From Nemopilema nomurai (lineage: Eukaryota; Cnidaria; Scyphozoa; Rhizostomeae; Rhizostomatidae): 64,000 bases of DNA. Position 1 is the first letter of the stretch. The number at the start of each line of letters is the position of its first letter. The translations under genes and the position numbers were made by a program. The notes beneath the pieces were generated by a model. The model was not told the DNA's origin and made no database searches. It saw only the letters and a program-made list of their open reading frames with translations. This document shows, one piece after another, positions 13,442-24,591 of the stretch. Location: positions 3,039,326-3,103,325 of the forward strand of contig ML133436.1 in the NCBI GenBank assembly GCA_003864495.1. The letters are read 5' to 3'.

Positions 13442-16400
13442 CTACGTTTGCTTTAGGAAGAAGCTGCTGAGTGGCAGATTAAATCTGGGGATGTTTTGCT
13501 TCGGGATATCGAAGATCTTTGTGTCCATTACTTGGCAGTCGATCTTTATCAACGAAACCTTGTCGTTAGAGCTGCTCCAAATTGAGGCTATCAAAAGATT
13601 GCGATCAATCAGTCATCAGCACAATAAAGAGGCACGGGGTGTCGAGTAAAAATGCATAAAAACTCACACATATAACTGTAGAAGGTGATTGTACAGGAAA
13701 ACCAGGCAAAGCATTCAAGAGTAAAACCGAACAACTCTCCTAATGCATGGTAGGAAATACAAAACAGATTTATCTCCTGTTGAAAGTGTATGGCGAATCA
13801 CAGTGCTGATGGACTCGCATTAAGCAGCCTCCAAGTAGAATCAGAAACTATTCGATTGCAGAATCTCTAAAGCAGGAAAATCGCGATAAAGCACATGTGA
13901 ATGATTGAAAATAGTTCTATGAGATACTCACGCGTCGAGTTTGAGCCGGGAAAGATGAAAGACACGCGCGGACGTTGCGTTTCGTTCAACTGTAACGGCG
14001 GTAGTAGTATGTGATCCTGCGAAAACGGATAAAAAGGGGTGCACATGACGGGTCGATATCCAGCGCAGCAACCGTAATTGGAGACTGCTACGGATGACAT
14101 GAGTTGCTCATAAAGTGTTGATGATGAATTTAAAATGTGACTGAAAACACTTCATGGATCATACTGTAGAAACAGGTAACAAAGTTGCTCTTCTGAAGAG
14201 TACTCCTCAGAATTTCTGTTATTGTTCAAAACATCACTGAATCGATAGAATTTTCAGGAATATTCTTAAAAACAAAACGCAAAATGCGGCTGGCTGATTG
14301 AGAGGCCTACCCTTCTAAACGAGACAAAGTAGAAAGTGTTTGGGTCGCGGCGGATTGACTTCTGAAATCTCTCGAATACACTGAAACAGAAACATAAAGT
14401 GCAAATAAAAAGTAGACAAGCAAATTAATGACCGAACGTCACATTACCGAAAACAAAAACAATATTAAAATAATGAGAATACCGTAAATCCTTGAATTTG
14501 CCATCCCCCCCCCTCGAATAAGTCCCAACCCTAGAACTACAAATTTTCAATAAACCATCCTCGATTAAGCCCCCCTAGATTTGTTGATTTTCGACTCCTG
14601 AGGTTGCCTTTGGCATTTTAGTGAATTACCACAAAAATTTATCTTTTTGTTAATAATTTAATCAAATGTTCATAAAGCAATTCCGACTAAAATAATAAGC
14701 CCCTCCTTGAATAAGCCCCCACCCAAAAGTATAAAAATAAATAAGCCCCAAGGGGGCTAATTCGAGTATTTACGGTATCTAGCAGAAGTCTGCACATTGA
14801 ATTTAAAAAGAAGCAAATTGGGCCTATTCGTTTTCTTTGTCAAAAAGTGCTTCAGAAACTGAGAAATGCAGGGTGAAACTCCGCATCAGAAAAAGTTTCA
14901 ATTACCTCCAGTCGTACTGTATTGTCTGCAGTTCGTTTGACTTGGCTGTGGGATTATCAGAACTGAAACAACAGAAATTGACACGTCAGAGTGACTGCTC
15001 CGAATATGGTTGCAAATAGTTACACTTGTTTTTAGATATTTCACAAGATTTTTAGAGACGTTGTCTGTACAGACAACAAGTGCAGCCTCTTTTCGAGATA
15101 CTTCTTCCAAATACGAGGCTTACCTGCTTAGTTGAGGCTGCTTTCGGAGAAGCGAGTTGCTTTTCTTTGTCATGTTCTTGGAGCAGTTTGCACCGTGACT
15201 GATAGAGTCAGAGCAATTGATGCCTGGCATCAGCAGCGTTTTCAGGGCGTTCAATTTCACTACCTACGAATTTAGAAAAAAGTTTGTGAAGTTCTGGAGC
15301 TTGTTAACATATAAGGGCAGACGGACGCGATCACTTTCTAGATTTCGGTGCTTGTTCGAAGCCATCGACACGAGTGGAATATGAAGTTGAATGAGAAAAA
15401 TTATCAGTAAGAGACTGCATCACTTGAAGTCAAAATTGCCCCATTAAAAAGATAAGTACACATTACTTACACGATCGGATACTTTCTTAGTTTTTTGCTT
15501 TCTTGTTTTCTTTTTGTGAACTTTCACTAGACGCTCTAGTGCCTCGTTAAGTCTGCAAAAAAACCAGATGTATTCAGTATCACGAGATGAATCTTGGTAG
15601 GAATAGATTAAAAAGGCAAGTGGCACATTTTCTTACATATATCATGTAACAAACATAAGAATTTCTGAATAACTGCTACTGAAAAGTACGAAAAGTACGC
15701 AATATTGGAGCAAGAAATCAAATAAAAACTCTGACATCATTTTCCTATAAACGAGCAGCAAATTTCTGCTTTCTGGGGAAAGATGAGTGATTGAACTCGC
15801 CCCAAAATTAAGCTAATAGGGTACCTCCATAGACAAAAAAGGGGCAGCTTCAAAATTTTCACAGAGGTAAAAAGACTTGAACAAAGACAGGGGAGGTAGA
15901 GCAAACGAAACCCCATCTAAAGGGGCCAAAGATTTGAGGGAGTTAGCTAGGGGTTAGCTCAGCAGTCAAAAGAAGGGAAATCAACAAGAAGTTGCCCCAC
16001 ACTTCAACAGTAAATCATGTGGGCCAGGATCCATGGAATCTCAAAAATGTGTTAACGTTAAAGTGCCTTTAAAAGAAATACAAACAACATAAAATCAAAA
16101 TCATTTATTGGAAGACTTTTATACTTTCGTAAACATAGACTTTCTAAGACCCTGCATTCAGAAATTTTGGAGGCATACTGAAGGGAGAAATCGTGAATTC
16201 TGCGCTAATCTAGGGAACTGAAAAGCAAAAATGAAATAGGGCTGCGAACCTGAAAACTTCAGTCTTGTTATAGCTTTTAGAGCAATTAGGGTCTTCACTG
16301 GTCTCATTTGCTTTAAGCTGCGCAGGAGCGATGGGGGTTGCCGCAGCAATCTCCTTTCGTTTTATTTTGTCTTGAAGGCGGTATAGCCTCTTGACCTTCC

Positions 16401-19400
16401 GAATGACATTTCTGTTCAATATATCCATGAGGCTTTCTGATGAAGATGGTGTCTTAGAGTCGTCTTTACCGGAGATAGCATACTGGGGAGCGGTGTCTTT
16501 CCCGGTGGCCTTGTTGTGCTCAAGCAAAAAGCGTCCGTGACGCATTGGACTCTGGTAGTTCTGAAGTGAATCGGCTTGTGATGACGAAAAACTGCTACAG
16601 GGGAACAATAAAGATGCTTTTCATTCAACTGCAGCTCAGTTATTTGCCTCATACTCATCATATATTAAACATTGTTTTCAAAAGATTGAATTAAGTATCA
16701 GCAATTGATAAAAATAGCATCCATATTTTGGTGCCGTTCTGAGCATCTTTTCTCAAATACAAGCTACAATGTTTAGAGCCTTGAATAAATTGCTCTCTTT
16801 TCATACGTACCAGCGAAAGCATGTCAGGGAACTTTTGAAAAAACATCGGCAATCAAAATACATATAATAAAATATACACATCCAAAATGCATCAGAAGGA
16901 CAGAATGGGAAATACCTCATTGGCTTCATGTTGACCGCAAGAAAGACAAAGAGAACAAGAACACAAGAAGTCTTCTTTGCCAAATCTGGCACATCTATTT
17001 GTTTTTTGCTTTTTAGCTCTGTGTTCTAGAAAATACATCATGCATTTAATAAATCTTTCCACAAAAATAACTTGAAGAGCTTCCGAAGGAAGGAAAAAAC
17101 AACTGACATTATCGAAAGAAAGATGCATGGGATCAAAGAACTCTGTATAGCAAAAGTCATCAAAAAAACAGTTCAACATCAGGCCATTTTGGTAATCAGA
17201 CTGCTGTCAATAGTTATTCAAGCAGAAACATTGAAAATATTTTACAAAGTTGATGTTCAGCTTTCCTTGATAAATTCAAGTCAAGATATCTTTTAGCTAC
17301 ATAATGTGAACAAGTGGAAACATGTCTCACCTCTGACTCGAGAGATCTAACCTTCTCTTTAAGGGCATCGTTCTCGAATTTCAAGTTCGAGTTGACGTTT
17401 GAGAGAGCAGCAAGCCTCATTTCCAATGTCTGCATCCACTGCAGCATTAAAAAATAATGCCTTTTACATCAAACAAGAATATGATCTGGCAGTTTGTCTA
17501 CTATACATTGTGCATTCAAAAGATTACACTTAAACATATTATAGAACTGAAATCTAGATTTAGTACTTGAAGCGAGTACATGAGGTGAGTATTGGAAAAA
17601 ATATTAACCTCCTTTTTCTTCTGCCTGGATTGCAGGGCGGATTCTCTGTTCCTTGCCATTCGATCCTGCTTTCTTGATTTTCTTTGCTGAGGAAAAATTA
17701 AAGTAAAAATAACATGGACACCTTCTCAGCTAGAATGTTTCTAAGACTATGGAGATTTAAACTTAGTAAAAACATTTATGTGAAGGCTAGGCCAAGCTGT
17801 GTTGAGGAATCAGAAACATAACCAAGAACAATGAGAAAGAGGGACAGTCAAGATTCTGTTGCATACTGTGCAAACAGTCTTCGTGTAAACAAAACCTCTA
17901 CACTTACAAAAATTATCAGAATTTGATGGAAAAAACTTAACCTTAAACTTTAATCTATGCTAAAACATTGCATTAAAAATGTAAATTTATTCTTACTTTG
18001 TTCCCTAAAGGAGGGGGCCATCATGGTTGTTTTGGAGTCCTCGTTGGCATAAAATGCATTAACACAATTAAATATATACACCTTGAAATACTATTTGGAC
18101 ATTTTAAAAGCTAGAGAGTAGCCAATTATTTGAATACTTACCTCAAATTCTGGTTCAGTATTTGATCTCCTCTTTGATACAACCTTTGGCTTTTCATCTC
18201 CACTACTGTTCTGATCCTACGTAACAGGGAAATTATAAATTACTTCTCAGAAATAAAAACATAGCATTAAGAGGAACTAAACTGCATTTAGATAAAGTTT
18301 TCAACCTGAAAGTATGCTTGAATTGGCCTTTTTAAAAAAGATTGAGTACAAAAGTCAGCTAGATGCATTTGTGGCAGAAAGAATCTGACTATGTTAATCA
18401 CAAAATTAATTTCTGAGTAAAGATGGATTTACAAAGCTTTTAGACAAAAGAAAGGAATGATTGATTAACCAGGGAAAGACAAACAAAGACAGGTAGGTGT
18501 AAACAAATCTTTTGTCTCTAACCTTCAAAGTAGAACCAGGCATCCCTGTAGGTGCATTTATAGCAAAAGGTGTCTCTGTACCTAAAGCAGATTGCTGTTT
18601 ATCGATAGCATCTACAAAAAAACAGTAATATTAGAATTACAAAAGGAAGACATCAAAAAAATTTGTACCAAAGGAATTTGTAGCTTTAAGGTGGCGAATT
18701 TTCTAGTTGGAGGCAAATTTGTCATTCAGCAACTACCACTGTCATTCCTTGGTGCTATGTACATTATTAGTTGGTAAGCTACTGAGTTCGATTTGAATTG
18801 CAAAGATAGATTTATGTTACTGTCATCTAGGGTTTGAATTCAGTGGTCCAGCTTTCAATTGCTTTGCCTCTAATGTACTATAGCTCACATGTTGCTACTT
18901 GGCAAATTACATTTGTAAATGATTCATTAAATGCATCATATTATATACACCACTATAAGAGACATTTCATTGAAGCAGTCAATGGAATTTTCTTCAAAAT
19001 CCAGACTTCCTTCCACCATATGTGATTTATTTATCTGAGAGTTCAAATCAAGACATAAATTAGATCTATCTTACCATTTTGCTCTGTTTTTGGCTTTATG
19101 GGTTTAAACTTTGATAAACTCTGTACTGTGATTCATTTAGGCTTGCAGTTAATTGCTGAAATGCATCATTCAGAAAATGTGCAGTGCTTGTTGCTGTCTC
19201 TAAGCTTAGATTGTCATTACTAGCACAGAGTTGTACAACTGGTATGTCTGATGGGGACTCTGGCTGGCATATCAATGTGTTTATGTCGAAGGTTTGAACC
19301 GATGGTTGGGATGCAGAAGTTATACCACTGTCAACCTGAAAATTGAAAAAGATTGAGAACCTTTAGAGCTAAACAAATAAAAGGTCAAACAGATGCAGAT

Positions 19401-21419
19401 GAAGTTCTAGCTTTCACTACAATAAACTTTCAGAAAATGTCCCAATTTTAAATCATATTTTGCTCTATGCTTGAAACTCTTACTACATATTTTTTTGCTA
19501 AATGTTAATGGTTACCTAAAAGTTTTTGAAATGCAAGAGACACATTTGAGCTCCTGAATCATGCTGTGGAAATCTAAATATTGCTAGTTGAGGGCTATGC
19601 TGTGTGTGAAAGATTTGATAGAAAGGTACAGTGGAAGAATTTACAACCAATTTAGCCCAATATATATTATAAAGAGCAGTGGCTCAAGGTATTGGTTATA
19701 TAAGGGAAGCGTTTTCTGGAGTTTGTTTTGATGAAAACATTACCTCAATCTCAGACATAAGTGAGGATGAAGATGTGTGAGTTGGGGAAAGGGACTCCTG
19801 CTTGATATCTGCAACAGAATTTATTCTTGATAAAGTACAAAATAAGAAACTAAATTACATCTTAATTTTGGACAATTTCATAAACATATATTTTATTTGA
19901 ATTTTGGCATTCACTAGCTATTGGCAGAACAACACAGTGAAAATCGGGCAAGTTTGAAACTCCACAAAGTGTGCACTTCAAGTTACAAAGCACTATTATG
20001 GTTTGGTTTTGCAATAAACATCAATAAACAATAGCTGGTGCAATGCTGCAAAACATTTCTGGATTGGACAAACCCTTATTTGGATTGTCTGCCGATTCAA
20101 ACAGCCATGCATTGATGGCGTCCCATGACGGATCATTTAGCTGTTCAGATACACTTCCTGGTGAAGCCTAAAATAAAAGATGTGTTTACAGTTTTATAAA
20201 TTATTAAAATTGAGCAAGCAGAACAAAGAGGTACAAAAAATATGCAAAAAACAAAATGAACTGATGAATAAACAAGTTAAACTTTTCACAGTATAAAGGA
20301 TAAATGTACCTTTGCTTATTTTTGCCAAAAGACAGCCAAAACACAGCCAAAACACAGCAGCTATTTGTTATTAAGTTGCATTTTTTCAAAATTTCTTTAC
20401 AAAAGAAGTAAGACAGCCACTGAAGTAAGAAGCTTAACTTGAAAGTCAAAGTTTGTTAAAACATGGCCAAAATAACTGGCTTACATTTTGCAATGTTTCA
20501 AAAGGATCTGATGTCATGCTTTCCAAATCCCAGTTAAGATCTTCATCGCCTAACTTTTCAGCAAGTACATCTAAAAAGAATATTTGATGAAAAAACTAGC
20601 ATGCAAAAATTGCCAGAATTAGCTTCAATAAGTGATGAGACAGTGAAAGATACAGCGTTAAACACCAAATTTTAGACAATTTGCATGTAAATTACTAGTG
20701 AGCGCAGGACTCGATAGCGCTTCACGAGTTCTTTTTCATGTGTCCTTCAGCTTAACAAAACTAATGTATCTATTGTACATAATGAAATAATTTTTTAAAA
20801 TTACTAATTTTGTATTTTACTTCAAATGTTTGGTATATTGTAATTAATATTTGTTTTTGCTAATAAAATATTTTGAGTTTGAGTTTGCAAAACAGAGGCT
20901 TTCAGCAGTTAGTTAACTTAACTTCAAATTTTATTTGGCGTTATTTAACTAAATTAGAAAAAAAAACAGAACATGTTAGGGGAGGAGCAAATGCTTTATC
21001 TGGGACTCACATAGTCTCCTCAGATTGGCTGCCTAATACTGTAATGTTTAAAATGATGTCAACTTGCGTTATGTCAAAATCAAAACATTAATAAATGATG
21101 CAATTTTACTGCGAATCATTATGCAATCAAAATAAAAGGACTTTTCAAAGTCATTTCGCATTTACAACCATTCTATAATATGATACTAACGACACTATAA
21201 AGCTATCAAATTTCAAACATTCATGACAACTCTTGCAAAATTTCCGGGACTTGGCAAGACATTCCGGTTAACACTTTGTCGAAAATCTAGACCTCGCAAT
21301 TCAATAAACGACTTCGAAGAAATAGGGTACATACCGTAGTTGAAGGAGTATAAAAAGCTGGGATCTAAAACGCTCTCCTTTATCGACAAAGGTGGCTGAC
21401 AATCGATTAAATTCGGCAT
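13442..21419 (-). CDS. ATF6: ATF6, membrane-anchored bZIP transcription factor of the unfolded protein response
   Basis: ER-resident type II protein, cleaved in the Golgi by S1P then S2P to release a bZIP activator. Exons (5' to 3'): 21335-21419, 20485-20570, 20074-20167, 19744-19808, 19075-19335 (contains an unresolved frame break), 18523-18611, 18142-18216, 17609-17686, 17331-17438, 16916-17016, 16250-16594, 15471-15552, 15124-15263, 14906-14962, 14311-14380, 13932-14016, 13442-13587; about 655 residues (human 670). Seen: acidic N-terminus, DIKQESLSP (human DIKAEPQPLSP), basic region RNRESALQSRQKKKE, leucine zipper (17331-17438), one membrane segment SCVLVLFVFLAVNMKP, then a luminal domain with FYFVSFRRDHILLPP and IDCQVMDTKIFDI matching human FYVVSFRRDHLLLPA and IDCQVMDTRILHI. 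Family identity is secure; the N-terminal exon structure near 19.1 kb is not. Confidence 0.92.
14482..14775. mobile_element. MITE, TA target duplication, inverted ends CCGTAAAT...ATTTACGG
   Basis: 294-bp element in an ATF6 intron. The left end, CCGTAAATCCTTGAATTTG, is the imperfect inverse of the right end, whose reverse complement reads CCGTAAATACTCGAATTAG. Both are flanked by TA. Inside, C-run/G-run motifs of the 'cgaataagcccc' type recur at 14,514, 14,560, 14,697 and 14,711. The TA target and short inverted ends suggest a Tc1/mariner-type non-autonomous element; no coding capacity is seen. Confidence 0.7.
20695..20885 (+). repeat. possible 3' tail of a truncated non-LTR retrotransposon
   Basis: AT-rich segment in ATF6 intron 1 ending in 'aataaaatattttgagttt' followed by a (gagttt)n-like tail. 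This resembles the short tandem tails of CR1/L2-type LINEs. No reverse transcriptase remains, so this is a weak call. Confidence 0.3.
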
Positions 21420-22340
21420 TTTGATGAAATTATGTTTCCAACATCAAAATAAACATTCACCAAACATCACAGATACCACAGAAAGGATGACTACTATCAT
21501 ATGAGCGAAAACGAGGCTACAGATGGGAGGTTGATGCATAAAAAAATTTGCAACAAAATTCATTAAAATAATGAATTTTCTGTCTAGATATGACTGTGAA
21601 GCCAAAAAATTAGCACGTTCATGAGAAAATAAAAGCCAAGTGAACAAAGATAACATATTTTGAATTTTTCTGCAATGTATGCTTGAATTATCATTCCTTA
21701 CCTTGAAACGTTTTACCCCCGATTTAGTTTCCAATAGAATCCAAACAACACAACAACAGCAACAAACACAATCTTCGAAAGTTAGCAGCCACGTACGAAC
21801 AGGCAGCAAGCACTTGTTTTGGTCACGATATTTTAGAGACGCCGTGGGACGAAGTAGAGGTATGTAAAAATATTCATTTTTCGAAGAGATATGTAAATCA
21901 AAGCACTTGCAAGCTCATGGGTCTTCTTGCTCATGGTGCAATTTGCCAGAAGAACGCGTGTAATAGATGTTACATAAGCACTGCTGAGGGGGTTTGAAGC
22001 ACCGATTAACAACCTAATGTGAAATTTCTATTAACAAAACTTTCTGCCGACATTTCTATTATCCTAGTTTTTATATTCATCTAGTTTGAGCCATTTTTTC
22101 TGAATCATAGTTTATCCGTTCTTACACGTACAATTATATCTTTAAATCTAAGGTTTTTTTTAATTTAATGTGATTCAAGTCTGACATGTAGAATTTGTTT
22201 AGCATTTTAGATTTTTAAATGCACAAAGTAACACTTCACATTCAACATTTAACAAAAGCCCATAAATCTATCAATTATTTTATTTATCTTTTATCATGAT
22301 CAAACCTTTTTTTAGCGTCTGTACTTACTTCATCAAAGCA
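21420..22340. promoter_or_regulatory. shared divergent promoter region, ATF6 (-) / CRY-DASH (+)
   Basis: About 920 bp separates the two start codons, which face away from each other. A strong donor (agag|gtatgt, 21,859/21,860) and a pyrimidine-rich acceptor (ttttttag, ending 22,315) suggest a CRY-DASH 5' UTR intron, leaving roughly 440 bp of true divergent promoter. Open frames here (for example 21,444-21,809) show no family resemblance. Confidence 0.5.
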
Positions 22341-23891
22341 ATGAAGAGGACCATAATCTACTTTCTTCGGAATGATCTCAGGGTTCACGACAATGAATGC
22401 TTGCAATGGGCAAATAGAAATGCTGATCACATAATACCTCTCTATTGCTTTGACCCTGATCACTTCAAAGGAACATACAAGTTTGGTTTTCCAAAAACTG
22501 GAAGATATCGGGCAAAGTTTCTTGCTGAATGTGTAAAGGATCTGAGAGAAACATTCCAAAAGCTTGGTAGTAATCTAATAATTCGCCAAAAGAACCCATT
22601 ATCTGCCATAAAGGAGCTAGTGGAACTTTGCAGTAGAGAAGCACCTGTATCTTCTGTAGTGTACCACAAAGAGGCAACAAAAGAGGAAACAGACATTGAA
22701 GCAAATGTTGGAATTATTTGTAAAGAGCTAGGGATAGAGCCCAAATCATTTTGGGGCTCCACCCTTTTCCATATTGAAGACATTCCTTTTCCCTGTAAGG
22801 AAATACCTGATACTTACACCCTTTTCCGCAAAAAAGTTGAGAGTACCACAGCTGTGAGAAAAATTGTCCCTATCCCTTCCTCTCTTAAACCCCTTCCACC
22901 TGTAAAAGGGAATTTAGGAGAAATTCCAAAGTCAGCAGGCCTTGGTTTAGCAGAGAATGTGGTGGATAACCGGTCTGCTTTTGTGTATCCTGGTGGGGAG
23001 AGTGCTGCTCTTGAGAGACTTGGTAGCTATTTGTGGGAGACAGATGCTATTGCTACATATAAGAAGACAAGAAATGGACTTATTGGCCAGGAATACTCGA
23101 CAAAGTTTAGCCCTTGGCTATCTTCTGGAAGCCTTTCACCTAGAAAAATTTATGATGAAATAAAAAAGTACGAGTCTGCCAGGACATCCAATGAGTCTAC
23201 CTATTGGGTCATTTTTGAGCTTTTATGGAGAGATTACTTCAAGTTTGTATGTTGTAAATATGGTGACAAGGTTTTCTATCCATCTGGCATCATGGGTAAA
23301 AAGATACCATGGAAAAAAGACATGGATCTCTTTAACAAATGGAGCCAGGGCCTTACTGGTGTACCATTTGTTGATGCAAACATGAGAGAATTGTTGGAAA
23401 CAGGCTGGATGTCTAACCGTGGAAGGCAAAATGTAGCCAGTTTTCTTATAAAGGACCTTGGGCTGGATTGGAGACTTGGTGCTGAATGGTTTGAGTCCTT
23501 GCTTATTGATCATGATGTCTGTAGTAACTATGGCAACTGGAATTATGCTGCTGGCATTGGTAATGACCCAAGGGAGAATCGGAAATTCAATATGATCAAA
23601 CAAGCAATGGACTATGATGGAAATGGTGATTTTGTTCGCCTCTGGGTGACTGAACTTTCAAAGCTTGAAGACAGCAGCATTCATATGCCTTGGGCTGTGC
23701 CTATTGCAGACCTGAAGAAAGCAGGTGTTCAGTTAGGAGTCACCTACCCAAGGCCAGTGGTGGTAGCCCCAGAATGGGGGAAACACAAAAACAAACCAGA
23801 TCATAGACACAGGCAGGCTAGTGGACCAAAGACACAAAGACACCAGAGAGGTGTTGACTTTTACTTCAAGTCAGGATCACACAACAAATGA
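22341..23891 (+). CDS. cry-dash: cryptochrome DASH (CRY-DASH), photolyase family flavoprotein
   Basis: FAD-binding blue-light protein; CRY-DASH members repair cyclobutane dimers in single-stranded or loop DNA. 516 residues from the ATG at 22,341 (MKRTIIYFLRNDLRVHDNE, the photolyase alpha/beta domain opening). An in-frame upstream ATG at 22,296 lies before a likely acceptor at 22,314-22,315 and is probably intronic. Seen in order: the N-terminal antenna-binding domain; the FAD-domain stretch around WVIFELLWRDYFKFVCCKYG; the FAD and DNA-contact block with GVPFVDANMRELLETGWMSN, RGRQNVASFLIKDLGLDWR and DVCSNYGNWNYAAGIGNDPR; and a basic tail ending QRGVDFYFKS. The coding region has no intron, unlike every neighbour. 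It sits head-to-head with ATF6. Confidence 0.95.
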   Translation: MKRTIIYFLRNDLRVHDNECLQWANRNADHIIPLYCFDPDHFKGTYKFGFPKTGRYRAKFLAECVKDLRETFQKLGSNLIIRQKNPLSAIKELVELCSREAPVSSVVYHKEATKEETDIEANVGIICKELGIEPKSFWGSTLFHIEDIPFPCKEIPDTYTLFRKKVESTTAVRKIVPIPSSLKPLPPVKGNLGEIPKSAGLGLAENVVDNRSAFVYPGGESAALERLGSYLWETDAIATYKKTRNGLIGQEYSTKFSPWLSSGSLSPRKIYDEIKKYESARTSNESTYWVIFELLWRDYFKFVCCKYGDKVFYPSGIMGKKIPWKKDMDLFNKWSQGLTGVPFVDANMRELLETGWMSNRGRQNVASFLIKDLGLDWRLGAEWFESLLIDHDVCSNYGNWNYAAGIGNDPRENRKFNMIKQAMDYDGNGDFVRLWVTELSKLEDSSIHMPWAVPIADLKKAGVQLGVTYPRPVVVAPEWGKHKNKPDHRHRQASGPKTQRHQRGVDFYFKSGSHNK

Positions 23892-24591
23892 TTCTTCAGT
23901 AGCCAAACTATAAAAATGGTTAAAAACCAAAAATTTGACATATATACAATATATATTATATTTAAATGTTTGTTTCCTTTGAAGGATAATGTTATTTTTT
24001 TACCCTGTCTTGTTTTTTCTAGTTATAAGCCACTTACCAGGAAAGATTTTCTGTAAAACAGGTTGAGTAAAAAATCAGAAAGCTGGGAAATTGGTGCCTG
24101 AGAATGAAGTAATCACAAATTCTCCATTAAAATACAATTTCAGAATTGATTACAAGAAATTTGTATTTCTTTGGCTCCAAATCCAGATTCAAAATCTTAT
24201 CAAACTCTTACTTATGGATATCACAAATCTAATGTAAAAGTTGTTATATTGAGCTAATTCAAAAATTTGCATCTTTTAGAAAACAGTCCGTTTTGCTTTG
24301 TAACACATTGTTAAACACAATTGATTGTCCATAATTTGATATATTTTAAATGACTTCTCTCTACACTGTCTCTATCCCATGCTTTTTTAATCAAAGATGT
24401 AAAAAGTCTAAAAATACTTCAAAATGCCCTGCAGAAGAAATCTGGAAATTATTTGCGAATAACTTTGAAGTAAAGCTCATGTAACTGCCTTTCTATTAAT
24501 GCCTGTAGACTTTTTGCAGTTGGAGCCAAACTAGTTGAAATGGCAACAAATTAGATGACGTCATAATAAATTACCGTAAAATATAAATAAC
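23892..24591. other. intergenic, CRY-DASH 3' UTR and downstream promoter
   Basis: AT-rich 700 bp with no exon-like signal. The first part should be the CRY-DASH 3' UTR; the last part precedes the next gene's ATG. Confidence 0.5.

Noticed and set aside
22296..22340. Upstream in-frame ATG for CRY-DASH
   Set aside because: It precedes a strong acceptor (22,314-22,315) and adds residues absent from the family; ATG 22,341 gives the canonical start.
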